From NCBI RefSeq assembly GCF_001865575.2, contig NZ_CP017561.2:1426001-1490000 (forward strand): a stretch of DNA of 64,000 nucleotides, written 5' to 3'. This DNA comes from Paraburkholderia sprentiae WSM5005 (GTDB taxonomy: Bacteria > Pseudomonadota > Gammaproteobacteria > Burkholderiales > Burkholderiaceae). Shown in pieces: positions 45,981 through 54,755 of the stretch. The first letter of the stretch is position 1, and each line of letters opens with the position of its first letter. The translations under genes were made by a program, and so were the position numbers. The notes under the pieces were generated by a model. That model saw only the letters and a program-made list of their open reading frames with translations, was not told the DNA's origin and did not search any database.

Positions 45981-47027
45981 TTATTGCTGTTCGACGAGTG
46001 CGCGGGCTTCGGCGACGTGGCCGCGATACGCTTCGAAAATCTTGCGCAGCGCTTCGTCGAAAGTCGAGGTGGGCGCCCAGCCGAGTTCCTGCATCGTGTT
46101 GTCGATCTTCGGCACCCGATTCTGCACGTCCTGATAGCCGGCGCCGTAGTACGCGCCCGACGACGTCTCGACCAGTTGCACCTGCCTGGCCGAGTCCGCG
46201 TATTCGGGGAATTCGGCCGCGAGTGCCAGCATCTTGTGCGCGAGCTCACGCACCGAGAAGTTGTTGGTCGGATTGCCAATGTTGTAGATCTTGCCGGTGG
46301 CGACGCCGTTCTTGTTCTCGATGATTTTCATCAGCGCGCCGATGCCGTCGTCGATGTCCGTGAACGCACGCTTCTGCGCGCCGCCGTCGACGAGGCTGAT
46401 GTTCTCGCCGCGCACGATGTGACCGAGGAACTGTGTGACCACGCGCGAGCTACCTTCCTTCGGCGTGTAGATCGAGTCGAGGCCCGGGCCGATCCAGTTG
46501 AACGGACGGAACAGCGTGAAGTTCAGGCCTTCCATGCCGTAGCCCCAGATCACGCGGTCCATCAGCTGCTTCGAGCACGCGTAGATCCAGCGTGGCTTGT
46601 TGATCGGGCCGTACGACAGCTGCGATTCTTCCGGATCGAACTGCTCGTCCGAGCACATGCCGTAGACCTCGGAGGTCGACGGAAACACCAGATGCTTGCC
46701 GTACTTGACGGCCGAACGCACGATCGGCAGGTTCGCCTCGAAGTCGAGTTCGAACACCCGCAGCGGCTGCTTCACATAAGTAGCGGGTGTGGCGATCGCG
46801 ACGAGCGGCAGGATCACATCGCACTTCTTGACGTGATATTCGACCCATTCCTTGTTGATCGTGATGTCGCCTTCGAAGAAGTGCATCCGCTCATGATTGA
46901 GAAGGTCGCCCAGACGTTCAGTCTGCATGTCCATCCCGAACACTTCCCAGTCGGTGGTTTCGAGAATGCGTTTGGACAGGTGATGGCCGATGAAGCCATT
47001 CACACCCAGAATCAGGACTTTTTTCAT
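45981..47027 (-). CDS. arnA: UDP-glucuronate decarboxylase (ArnA C-terminal function)
   Basis: A 348-residue extended-SDR enzyme that oxidatively decarboxylates UDP-glucuronate to UDP-4-keto-arabinose. Its Rossmann start is KKVLILGVNGFIGHHLSKRI. The active site has Ser119-Glu120 in FPSTSEVYG and Tyr149/Lys153 in YACSKQ. In E. coli this activity is the C-terminal half of bifunctional ArnA; here it is a separate gene overlapping the formyltransferase gene by four bases (ATGA). Conserved segment FRPFNWIGPGLDSIYTPKEG is typical of ArnA decarboxylase. Confidence 0.95.
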   Translation of the reverse strand: MKKVLILGVNGFIGHHLSKRILETTDWEVFGMDMQTERLGDLLNHERMHFFEGDITINKEWVEYHVKKCDVILPLVAIATPATYVKQPLRVFELDFEANLPIVRSAVKYGKHLVFPSTSEVYGMCSDEQFDPEESQLSYGPINKPRWIYACSKQLMDRVIWGYGMEGLNFTLFRPFNWIGPGLDSIYTPKEGSSRVVTQFLGHIVRGENISLVDGGAQKRAFTDIDDGIGALMKIIENKNGVATGKIYNIGNPTNNFSVRELAHKMLALAAEFPEYADSARQVQLVETSSGAYYGAGYQDVQNRVPKIDNTMQELGWAPTSTFDEALRKIFEAYRGHVAEARALVEQQ

Positions 47028-47953
47028 GAATGAGATTGGATGAGCTGGGCGAATTCCGCCGGACTGACGGCAGTCTCGCCGCCGTCGTGCTGGTGCCGCA
47101 ATTCTTGGATGTTGATCGCGCGGCCGTCGCCGCAGATCGCGAAAACGGCATTATCGCTTACGTGCAGGCCCGGGGGCAAATCCGAGCGGAGCGCCCCGGG
47201 CGCGGCCAGACGCGCGCGCGCGACGATGAAACGATGCCCGTTCAGATCGGCAAAGGCGCCCGGATACGGCGGCGCGACCGCGCGGATCAGGTTGTAGACC
47301 TGCTGCGCGGACTGGTTCCAGTCGATGCGGCCGTCTTCCGGTTTGCGCCCGCCGTAATAGCTGCCGTGCGCGAGATCGTTCGGAAGATGCGGCGCCTCGC
47401 CCGCGAGCAGCGCCGGCAGCACGCGCCATAGCGTCTGCTCGGCGGCGACCGTGACCTTGTCGAAGACCTGCGCGGCCGTGTCGTCGGGCAGGATCGGCAC
47501 CGCTGTTTGCGCAATGATCGCGCCCGCGTCGGGCTTCCCGGCCATTTCGTGCAGCGTTGCGCCGGTTTCGCTTTCGCCGTTGAGCACCGCCCAATTGGTC
47601 GGTACGCGACCGCGATACTTCGGCAGCAGCGAGCCGTGCATGTTGTAAGCGCCCCGTGCAGCGATCGCGAGCAGGTCGAGCGGCAACATGTGGCGGTAGT
47701 AGAACGAGAAGATGAAGTCCGGCCGCGCGGCGCTCACCGCGGCGCGCAGCTGTGGGCTTGTCGGATCGGCCGGCGTGACGACGGCGATGCCGTGCTCGGC
47801 CGCCACCGAGGCCACGCTGCCGAACCAGATGTTTTCGCTCGGGTTGTCTTCGTGCGTAACGACGAGCGCGACGTCGACGCCGCGCGCGAGCAGCACCTGC
47901 AGGCACCGCACGCCGACGTTGTGATACGCGAATACGACCGCGCGCGGCTTCAT
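47024..47953 (-). CDS. UDP-Ara4N formyltransferase (ArnA N-terminal function)
   Basis: A 309-residue formyltransferase that uses 10-formyl-tetrahydrofolate to make UDP-Ara4FN. The catalytic triad is Asn104 and His106 in YNMHGSLLPKYRGR and Asp142 in KPDAGAII, matching Asn102, His104 and Asp140 of E. coli ArnA. The C-terminal part (about 205-309) is the OB-like domain. In E. coli it is fused to the decarboxylase; here both are separate and overlap by four bases. The start overlaps the arnC stop the same way, so the genes are tightly coupled. Confidence 0.94.
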   Translation of the reverse strand: MKPRAVVFAYHNVGVRCLQVLLARGVDVALVVTHEDNPSENIWFGSVASVAAEHGIAVVTPADPTSPQLRAAVSAARPDFIFSFYYRHMLPLDLLAIAARGAYNMHGSLLPKYRGRVPTNWAVLNGESETGATLHEMAGKPDAGAIIAQTAVPILPDDTAAQVFDKVTVAAEQTLWRVLPALLAGEAPHLPNDLAHGSYYGGRKPEDGRIDWNQSAQQVYNLIRAVAPPYPGAFADLNGHRFIVARARLAAPGALRSDLPPGLHVSDNAVFAICGDGRAINIQELRHQHDGGETAVSPAEFAQLIQSHS

Positions 47954-48993
47954 GGATTGCGCCCCTGATCGACAACCGGCACCGGCTGCACGGCCTGCAC
48001 GACGGTCTGACGCGGCGCGTCGGTGACGGCCGCGCCGTCGCGTTCTTCGAGAATGGTCTGCACCAGATAACGCGGCCGCGCACGCACCTGCTGATAGATC
48101 CGGCCGATGTATTCGCCGAGCAGGCCGAGCGCGAAAATGATCACGCCGAGCAGGAAGAAGGTGATTGCAAACAGCGTGAACACGCCTTGCACTTCCGCGC
48201 CGATGATGAAGCGGCGAATCAGCAGCAGGACGAAGAGCGCCGCGGACCCCAGCGACAGGATCACGCCGATGAACGACAGCCATTGCAGCGGCACCACGGA
48301 GAAGCCGGTGACGAGGTCGAAATTCAGACGGATCAGCGAGTACAGCGAGTATTTCGATTCGCCGGCGAAGCGTTCTTCGTGCGCAACCTCGATTTCCACC
48401 GGATTCTGCGCGAACGTGTACGCGAGCGCCGGAATGAAGGTGTTGATTTCTCCGCAGCGGTTGATCGTATCGACGATATGGCGGCTATAGGCGCGCAGCA
48501 TGCAGCCCTGATCGGTCATCTTGATACGCGTGATGCGCTCGCGCAGATGATTCATCGCGCGCGAGGCCTTGCGCCGCCACAGGCTGTCCTGGCGCTGCCG
48601 ACGGATCGTGCCGACGTAGTCGAAGCCCTCGCGCATCTTGGCGACGAGCTTGCCGATTTCCTCGGGCGGATTCTGCAGGTCGGCGTCGAGCGTGATCACG
48701 ATGTCACCACGCGACTGCTCGAAGCCCGCGAGAATCGCCATGTGCTGGCCGTAGTTGCCGTTCAGCAGGATCACGCGTGTCGTGTCGGGGCGCGCGCGGA
48801 ACTGCCCGGCGAGCAGCGCGGCGGACTTGTCGCGGCTGCCGTCGTTGATGAAGATCACTTCATAACCGGCGCCGAGCGCGTCGAGCGCCGGATAGAGGCG
48901 CGCAAACAGCGCGGCCAGTCCGGCTTCTTCGTTGTACACCGGAATGATGATCGACACTTCCGGTGCGACGGCGCGATGTTCCGAATAAGTCAT
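47950..48993 (-). CDS. arnC: Undecaprenyl-phosphate Ara4FN transferase
   Basis: A 347-residue GT2 glycosyltransferase. The N-terminal GT-A domain starts VSIIIPVYNEEAGLAALFAR, with the DXD-like ITLDADLQNPPEEI motif and QGCMLRAYSRHIVDTINR near the acceptor site. Two C-terminal membrane spans lie near PLQWLSFIGVILSLGSAALF and FFLLGVIIFALGLLGEYIGR. It moves formylated Ara4N from UDP to undecaprenyl phosphate at the inner membrane. It sits between arnB (6-bp gap) and the formyltransferase (four-base overlap). Confidence 0.95.
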   Translation of the reverse strand: MTYSEHRAVAPEVSIIIPVYNEEAGLAALFARLYPALDALGAGYEVIFINDGSRDKSAALLAGQFRARPDTTRVILLNGNYGQHMAILAGFEQSRGDIVITLDADLQNPPEEIGKLVAKMREGFDYVGTIRRQRQDSLWRRKASRAMNHLRERITRIKMTDQGCMLRAYSRHIVDTINRCGEINTFIPALAYTFAQNPVEIEVAHEERFAGESKYSLYSLIRLNFDLVTGFSVVPLQWLSFIGVILSLGSAALFVLLLIRRFIIGAEVQGVFTLFAITFFLLGVIIFALGLLGEYIGRIYQQVRARPRYLVQTILEERDGAAVTDAPRQTVVQAVQPVPVVDQGRNP

Positions 48994-48999
48994 GTCCGC

Positions 49000-50151
49000 T
49001 TACTTTCCGTAGTGTTCGCAAATTTCGTTGACCGCACGGCACACGCGCTCGACGTCGCCTTCGCGCATCAGCGTGAAGAGCGGCAGCGTGACGGTGGTGG
49101 CGCCGAAGCGCTCCGCGTGCGGGAACATGCCTTCCTTGAAGCCGCGCGCGCGATACAGGGAAAACAGATGCAGCGCCGGGTAGTGCACACCCGAGCCGAT
49201 GCCGCGCTCCTTCAACTCGCCCATGAAGCCGGCGCGGTCGATCGACAGCTTGTCGAGCGGCAGCGTGATCTGGAACATATGCCAGTTGCTGTTTTCGAAA
49301 TCGGCGAACGGCAGGCCGACGCCGAGCTTCACCGCCGCGCCGCCTTCGAGTTGCGCGAAGTATGCGCGCACGAGCTGCTTGCGCTGCGCGATGAAGCGCT
49401 CAAGATGCGGCAGCTGGCCGAGACCGACCCGCGCGGCGACGTCGGTCAGGTTGTACTTGCCGCCGAGCACGTCGCAGTCCATGCCGTCCAGGCCCGTGCG
49501 CGTGATGCCCTGCAGCCGGTACTTCTGAGCGAGCACCGCCTCTGCCTCGTTGTTGAGCACGAGCGCGCCGCCTTCGATCGACGTCAGGTTCTTGTTCGCG
49601 TGGAAGCTGAACGACACGATGTCGCCGAGCTTGCCGATGCGCTCGCCGTTCCAGCTGGAGCCGAACGCCTGCGCGGCGTCTTCGATCACGCGCAGCTTGT
49701 GCGCGCGGGCGATCGCGTACAGACGGTCCATGTCGACCGGCAGGCCGGACAGGAACACCGGCAGCAGCGCCTTGGTGCGCGGCGTGATCGCTTGTTCGAG
49801 CAGGTCGAGATCGATGTTGCGCGTGACCGGGTCGATGTCGGCGAACACCGGGGTCGCGCCGGTCTCAAGGATTACGTTGCTGGTCGATACCCAGGTGGCC
49901 GGCGTCGTGATGACTTCGTCGCCGGGACCGACACCGGCGATGCGCAGGCCGATTTCGAGCGTCGCGGTGCCGGAATTGAAGGTGCGCACCGGGCGGCCGC
50001 CGCAGAACTCCGAGAGCGCGGCCTCGAACTTCTGGTTCTGCGGGCCGGTGGTGATCCAGCCGGAACGCAGCACGTCGGCGACCCCCTGGATCGTTTCCTC
50101 ATCGATCTCGGGTTTGACAAACGGCAAAAACGGGACTTGTGACTGGCTCAT
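49000..50151 (-). CDS. arnB: UDP-Ara4O aminotransferase
   Basis: A 383-residue PLP-dependent DegT/DnrJ/EryC1 enzyme that transfers an amino group from glutamate to UDP-4-keto-arabinose. The PLP-binding Lys187 is in SFSFHANKNLTSIEGG, with the ring-stacking segment ATWVSTSNVILETGATPVFA. Length matches E. coli ArnB (379). The ATG at 50151 begins MSQSQVPFLPFVKPEIDEET. It precedes arnC by 6 bp and follows the arnE-like gene by 174 bp. Confidence 0.95.
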   Translation of the reverse strand: MSQSQVPFLPFVKPEIDEETIQGVADVLRSGWITTGPQNQKFEAALSEFCGGRPVRTFNSGTATLEIGLRIAGVGPGDEVITTPATWVSTSNVILETGATPVFADIDPVTRNIDLDLLEQAITPRTKALLPVFLSGLPVDMDRLYAIARAHKLRVIEDAAQAFGSSWNGERIGKLGDIVSFSFHANKNLTSIEGGALVLNNEAEAVLAQKYRLQGITRTGLDGMDCDVLGGKYNLTDVAARVGLGQLPHLERFIAQRKQLVRAYFAQLEGGAAVKLGVGLPFADFENSNWHMFQITLPLDKLSIDRAGFMGELKERGIGSGVHYPALHLFSLYRARGFKEGMFPHAERFGATTVTLPLFTLMREGDVERVCRAVNEICEHYGK

Positions 50152-50325
50152 GAATGCATCGCTCGATTGAAAGGGGGGCGGCCCGACGGGCGCGAAGTAA
50201 ACCACAAACTACGCGCAAACCCAAGGCCGCGGCTGAAAAAACGCAACCGCGCAGCTTACCGCGGCCTACCTTACGTCTGGCTTAGGCGGCGCGCGTGCCG
50301 CGCGGGTTTCTGCGAGGCGCCACGC

Positions 50326-50697
50326 CTAGCTGCGCGCGAGCACGACCACGCCGACGAGAATGATGCCGATGCCGACCAGCTTCTGCACCGACATCACTTC
50401 GCCGAACAGGTACCACGCGGCGACCGCGTTGACCACGTAGCCGAGTGACAGCATCGGATAGGCGATCGACACGTCCACGCGCGAGAGCCCGATGATCCAC
50501 ACCGCCACGCTGATCACGTAGCAGGCGAGCCCGCCGATGATCGGCGGCTGGGTTGCCAGCTTCAAGCCGATGGGCAGGATGTTCGCACGGGTGAATTCGA
50601 AGTGTCCAACGGCATTGGTGCCGGCTTTCAGCAGCAGCTGCGCGCCGGCGTTCAGCGTGACGCCGGCGAGGATGCAGAAGAGGGAAATCGGGTTCAT
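50326..50697 (-). CDS. Small EmrE/DMT-type membrane protein, ArnE-like
   Basis: A 123-residue protein with four hydrophobic spans, for example PISLFCILAGVTLNAGAQLL at the start and KLVGIGIILVGVVVLAR at the end. It resembles SMR/EamA half-transporters and ArnE/ArnF, which flip undecaprenyl-phosphate-Ara4N across the inner membrane. E. coli uses an ArnE-ArnF pair; here only one such gene is in the operon, so it may work as a homodimer or with a partner elsewhere. It starts 24 bp after the arnT stop on the same strand, so it is translated from the same message. Confidence 0.85.
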   Translation of the reverse strand: MNPISLFCILAGVTLNAGAQLLLKAGTNAVGHFEFTRANILPIGLKLATQPPIIGGLACYVISVAVWIIGLSRVDVSIAYPMLSLGYVVNAVAAWYLFGEVMSVQKLVGIGIILVGVVVLARS

Positions 50698-50721
50698 CGA
50701 ACGGTCCGGTTCTCGAAATGG

Positions 50722-52467
50722 TTATGGTTTTGCCGCGGACGTGGCGGAGGCGGCCGCAGCCGCGTCGGCGAGCGGCTTCATCACCACCACGCGCCGCGGG
50801 TCGCGCGCGATCACCTGCATCGGCACGCCTTGCTCGACGAGGCGCTCGTAGGTCGGCGGCGGGATCAGCGCGAGCGCGTAGCGATCGGCCTTCCAGCGCT
50901 CGATCCACGCGTCGACCGTCGGCACCCATTTTTGCGGCTCGACGGACACGCCGAACGCGAGCTCGTCCGGATGCGCGACCATGATCATCGTGTGACCGAC
51001 GTAGAACGGCAGCGTGTGGTCGAGCACGCCGACCGAGTAGAACGGCGTGTCGGGCGGCAGCTTCGCGAGTTCGGCCTTGATCGCGGGCGCGAGCGGCGCG
51101 CCGGAACTCAGGCGGCCGAACACGTCGTGGCCGGTGCCTGCGATCGTGGCGAGCAGCAGCCAGCCCGCGCCGAAGGCGGCGAGGCTGCCTAGGCCGACCC
51201 GTGCGTTGGCGCCCGTGCCTGCCTGGCCGCGGCGATTGAGCCACAGCGCGACGAGCGTCAGCACGAACGCGACGGCCAGCGCGGCGAGCACCCACACGCG
51301 GAATTCGACATACAGGGCGGCCGGATTGCGCTGGGTGCCCAGACGCGGCAGGAACAGCGCCGCGAACGCGGCCACCACGAAAAACAGCGCATAGCCCGCC
51401 AGATGCCGGCGCAGCTGCTCGCGCGTGACGAGCGACAGATACATGCCGATCAGCATCGCGATCGGCGGCGCGATCGGCAGCGTGTAGGAGAGCAGCTTCG
51501 AGTGCGACGCGCTGAAGAACAGGAAAATGAAGACGATCCACGTGAGCATCAGCGTGATCGGCGCGAAGCCGTTCGGCTGACGCGGCTGGCGCCATGCATG
51601 GCGCACGCTCTGCACGCTCACCGACAGCCACGGCAGGAAGCCCACCAGCAGTACCGGCACGAAGTAGTAGAACGCGCCGGGACGATTCTGCTCGGGCGTC
51701 AGATAGCGCTTGAACTGCTGGACGACGAAGAAAAAGTTCAGGAACTCCGGATTGCGCTGTTGCACGAGCACGAACCACGGCGTCACGATCGCGAAGAAGA
51801 CGATCAGGCCGCTCACCAGATGCAGACGCTTCCATAGCCCCCAGTCGCGCGCGATCAGCGTGTAGAGCACCAGCACCGAGCCCGGCAGGATCAGCCCGAC
51901 CAGGCCTTTCGAGAGCACCGCCAGCGCCATCGACGCCCAGCACGCCAACATCCAGCCGCGCACGCACGGGGGCCGCAGGCCGGGACGCTGCGCGAGCAGC
52001 AGCGCGCATAGCGTGAGCGTCATCCAGAACGACAGGCCCATGTCGAGCGTGTTGAAGTGGCCCATCAGGCTCCAGTACGGCGAGCAGGCGAGTACGAGCG
52101 CCGCGAACACGCCGGTCGCCGCGTTGAACACGCGCGCGCCGGTGAAGCCGATCAGTAGCACGCCGGCGAAGCCCGTCAACGCGGTGTAGAGGCGCGCCTG
52201 CCATTCGCCGATGCCGAACCACGCGAACGTCAGCGCGTTCGCCCAAGTCTGCAGCGGCGGCTTCTCGAAGTACTTGTAGGCGTTGTAGCGCGGCGTGATC
52301 CAGTCGCCGGTCAGGAACATTTCGCGCGCCATTTCGGCGTAGCGGCCTTCGTCGCTCGGCAACAGATGGCGCCAGCCGAGCGGCACGAACCAGATCACGG
52401 CGAGAACCAGCACCAGCAACAGGATCGCGGTGCGATTGAGCGGTAGCCTCGACGGCGTATCGTTCAT
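50722..52467 (-). CDS. arnT: Ara4N lipid A transferase
   Basis: A 581-residue GT83/PMT-fold membrane enzyme that transfers Ara4N from the lipid carrier to lipid A phosphate in the periplasm, lowering the negative charge and giving polymyxin resistance. The acidic pair near the first loop is in LLPSDEGRYAEMAREM, a family motif, followed by WITPRYNAYKYFEKPPLQTW. About twelve hydrophobic spans occupy residues 10-440; the rest is a periplasmic domain. The tail is Ala-rich. It is the first arn gene, starting 115 bp after the Mth938-type gene on the same strand. Confidence 0.94.
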   Translation of the reverse strand: MNDTPSRLPLNRTAILLLVLVLAVIWFVPLGWRHLLPSDEGRYAEMAREMFLTGDWITPRYNAYKYFEKPPLQTWANALTFAWFGIGEWQARLYTALTGFAGVLLIGFTGARVFNAATGVFAALVLACSPYWSLMGHFNTLDMGLSFWMTLTLCALLLAQRPGLRPPCVRGWMLACWASMALAVLSKGLVGLILPGSVLVLYTLIARDWGLWKRLHLVSGLIVFFAIVTPWFVLVQQRNPEFLNFFFVVQQFKRYLTPEQNRPGAFYYFVPVLLVGFLPWLSVSVQSVRHAWRQPRQPNGFAPITLMLTWIVFIFLFFSASHSKLLSYTLPIAPPIAMLIGMYLSLVTREQLRRHLAGYALFFVVAAFAALFLPRLGTQRNPAALYVEFRVWVLAALAVAFVLTLVALWLNRRGQAGTGANARVGLGSLAAFGAGWLLLATIAGTGHDVFGRLSSGAPLAPAIKAELAKLPPDTPFYSVGVLDHTLPFYVGHTMIMVAHPDELAFGVSVEPQKWVPTVDAWIERWKADRYALALIPPPTYERLVEQGVPMQVIARDPRRVVVMKPLADAAAAASATSAAKP

Positions 52468-52581
52468 GAATTTAACCTTTTTGTTATCGGCGGCGCACAG
52501 ACGGGCGCGGCGGGGGGCCAGAACAAGGCGGCCGGGCGCACCGGCGCGGGTCCGCGCGGGATGCGCCAGCGCCGGGCACGT

Positions 52582-52956
52582 TCAGGCTTCGATCAGCAAC
52601 GCAGCCGCGACCTTGCGGCCCTCGGCCATCAGAATGTTGTAGGTGCGGCAGGCGGCCTTGAAGTCCATCGTTTCGACGCCGATGCGTTTCGCGGTGAGCC
52701 CGGCGGTCAGGCGCGGGTGCGGAAAGCGCAGCCGCTCGCCGCTGCCGAACACGACCACTTCTGGCGCGGCGTCGACCAGCATCGCGAAATGCTCGGCGCT
52801 CAACTGCTCGAACGACGAGACGGGCCAGGCAATGACCGGTGCGTCAGGCAGCACGAGAACACTGCCCGCGTGACGCACCAGATTGATTTCGACGTAGTCG
52901 GCGCCGTAGCCGGTAACGGTATTGAGCGCGCCGCTGGAATCCTGATGTAATTTCAA
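52582..52956 (-). CDS. Mth938-like domain protein
   Basis: A 124-residue protein of the Mth938/NDUFAF3-like family. The fold is marked by LNTVTGYGADYVEINLVRHA, VIAWPVSSFEQLSAEHFAML, VVVFGSGERLRFP and IGVETMDFKAACRTYNILMA. Function is unknown in bacteria; the human homologue assists complex I assembly. The start appears to be TTG at 52956, giving a protein that starts MKLHQDSSG; no ATG in the upstream frame fits and the TTG has a GGA ten bases ahead. It precedes arnT and may share its transcript. Confidence 0.82.
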   Translation of the reverse strand: MKLHQDSSGALNTVTGYGADYVEINLVRHAGSVLVLPDAPVIAWPVSSFEQLSAEHFAMLVDAAPEVVVFGSGERLRFPHPRLTAGLTAKRIGVETMDFKAACRTYNILMAEGRKVAAALLIEA

Positions 52957-53414
52957 ATTGGTTTTCCGAAGTCGTCGTGAGACGTCATGCGTGTTGCCGG
53001 CCTGGCTGCACGTCGCACAGGCCGCGCGGTTCGACGCGTGTGACACACGAGAAGGCCGAAAAGGCTTGCCGTTGCGGGTGGTGCATTGCGGAAGTCGGCC
53101 AAAATCCGCTAAATTATAACTTTTTAGCCGCCTTGCGGCGCCCCTCGCTCAAGTGCCGCCACAAGCCGCGCTGAGCGCCTCGGCTTGGCCTACCGGCCAC
53201 CTGTGTCGGCATCGCCCGCTTTGGCCGCGTTTTTTTCCGCGCCGGAGCCCGGACAGCCGCAGTCGCTCGACAGCTCGACCCATTTCGCGGCTGGCCGCCG
53301 TCGCCGCCGCGTCCGAATTCTCAGTAGCGGTGAATCCAGGCGGCCCGGCGTCGTCAGCCGCGCCCCGTTTGCCCAAGATTCGCCCCAGCCATCAACCAGG
53401 ATGAAGTGCCCGCC
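52957..53414. other. Divergent promoter region between the Mth938-type gene and alaA
   Basis: About 460 bp with no supported gene. TATAAT on the minus strand (53113-53118) overlaps TATAAC on the plus strand (53115-53120) in a short AT-rich patch, so one or both divergent promoters may lie there. No clear -35 boxes were found. Confidence 0.45.
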
Positions 53415-54653
53415 GTGAAACCGATTCTCAAATCCAACAAGCTGTTGAATGTCTGCTACGACATTCGCGGGCCCGTCCTCGAACATGCGAAGCGGCTCGA
53501 AGAAGAGGGCCACCGCATCATCAAGCTGAATATCGGCAATCTGGCGCCGTTCGGTTTCGAGGCGCCGGACGAGATCATTCAGGACATGATCCTGAACCTG
53601 CCCAGCTCGTCGGGCTACTCCGATTCGAAGGGCGTGTTCGCCGCGCGCAAGGCGATCATGCACTACACGCAGCAAAAAGGCGCGCACGGCGTCGAGCTCG
53701 ACGACATCTACATCGGCAACGGCGCGTCCGAGCTGATCGTGATGGCGCTGCAGGGCCTCGTCAACGATGGCGACGAAGTGCTGCTGCCCGCGCCCGACTA
53801 CCCGCTGTGGACCGCCGGCGTGAGCCTCGCGGGCGGCACGCCGGTGCACTACATCTGCGACGAGTCCAACAGCTGGATGCCCGATCTCGACGACATCCGC
53901 GCGAAAATCACGCCGAACACGCGCGCGCTCGTCGTGATCAACCCGAACAATCCGACCGGCGCGCTGTATTCGGACGAACTGCTGCTCGGCCTGATCGGGA
54001 TTGCCCGCCAGCACGGCCTGGTGATCTTCGCCGACGAGGTCTACGACAAGATCGTCTACGACGGCAAGACCCATACGTCGATGGCGTCGCTGTCCGAAGA
54101 CGTGCTGACCGTCACGTTCAACAGCCTGTCGAAGAGCTACCGCTCATGCGGCTACCGCGCCGGCTGGATGGCGATCTCGGGCCTGACCGGCGAGAACCGC
54201 CGGCTCGCGAAAGACTATCTGGAAGGGCTCGGCATCCTCGCGTCGATGCGGCTGTGTCCGAATGTGCCCGGCCAGTACGCGATCCAGACCGCGCTCGGCG
54301 GCTATCAGAGCATCAACGACCTGATCGTGCCGGGCGGGCGCCTGTATAAACAGCGCGAGCTCGCCTACGACATGCTGACGGCGATCCCCGGCGTCAGCTG
54401 CGTGAAGCCCGAGGCGGCGCTGTACATGTTCCCGCGCCTCGACCCGAAGGTGTATCCGATCCAGAACGACCAGCAGTTCATTCTCGACCTGCTGCTCGAA
54501 GAGCGCGTGCTGCTCGTGCAGGGCACCGGCTTCAACTGGAAGACGCCGGATCACTTCCGCGTCGTGTTCCTGCCGAACGTCGATGACCTCGCGGATTCGA
54601 TCAACCGGATCGCGCGCTTTCTCGACGGCTATCGCAAACGTCACACGGCCTGA
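53415..54653 (+). CDS. alaA: Alanine-synthesising aminotransferase (AlaA-type)
   Basis: A 412-residue fold-type I aminotransferase expected to make alanine from pyruvate and glutamate. The PLP lysine is Lys240 in NSLSKSYRSCG, with the cofactor segment VVINPNNPTGALYS and GNGASELIVMALQG. It aligns over its whole length with E. coli AlaA. The start is GTG at 53415, which gives the E. coli-like N-terminus MKPILKSNKL; a GTG at 53406 gives three more residues. hom and thrC follow on the same strand, so it may be in their operon; the gap to hom is 102 bp. Confidence 0.92.
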   Translation: MKPILKSNKLLNVCYDIRGPVLEHAKRLEEEGHRIIKLNIGNLAPFGFEAPDEIIQDMILNLPSSSGYSDSKGVFAARKAIMHYTQQKGAHGVELDDIYIGNGASELIVMALQGLVNDGDEVLLPAPDYPLWTAGVSLAGGTPVHYICDESNSWMPDLDDIRAKITPNTRALVVINPNNPTGALYSDELLLGLIGIARQHGLVIFADEVYDKIVYDGKTHTSMASLSEDVLTVTFNSLSKSYRSCGYRAGWMAISGLTGENRRLAKDYLEGLGILASMRLCPNVPGQYAIQTALGGYQSINDLIVPGGRLYKQRELAYDMLTAIPGVSCVKPEAALYMFPRLDPKVYPIQNDQQFILDLLLEERVLLVQGTGFNWKTPDHFRVVFLPNVDDLADSINRIARFLDGYRKRHTA

Positions 54654-54755
54654 ACCGGCCTCGCGTACGATGTGGCGCGTGATGTGGCAAATGAAGCGCG
54701 TCGCGCGTGCGACCCTCGACACCCTTTTCAAACCTCTACTACAAACACACGCTGC

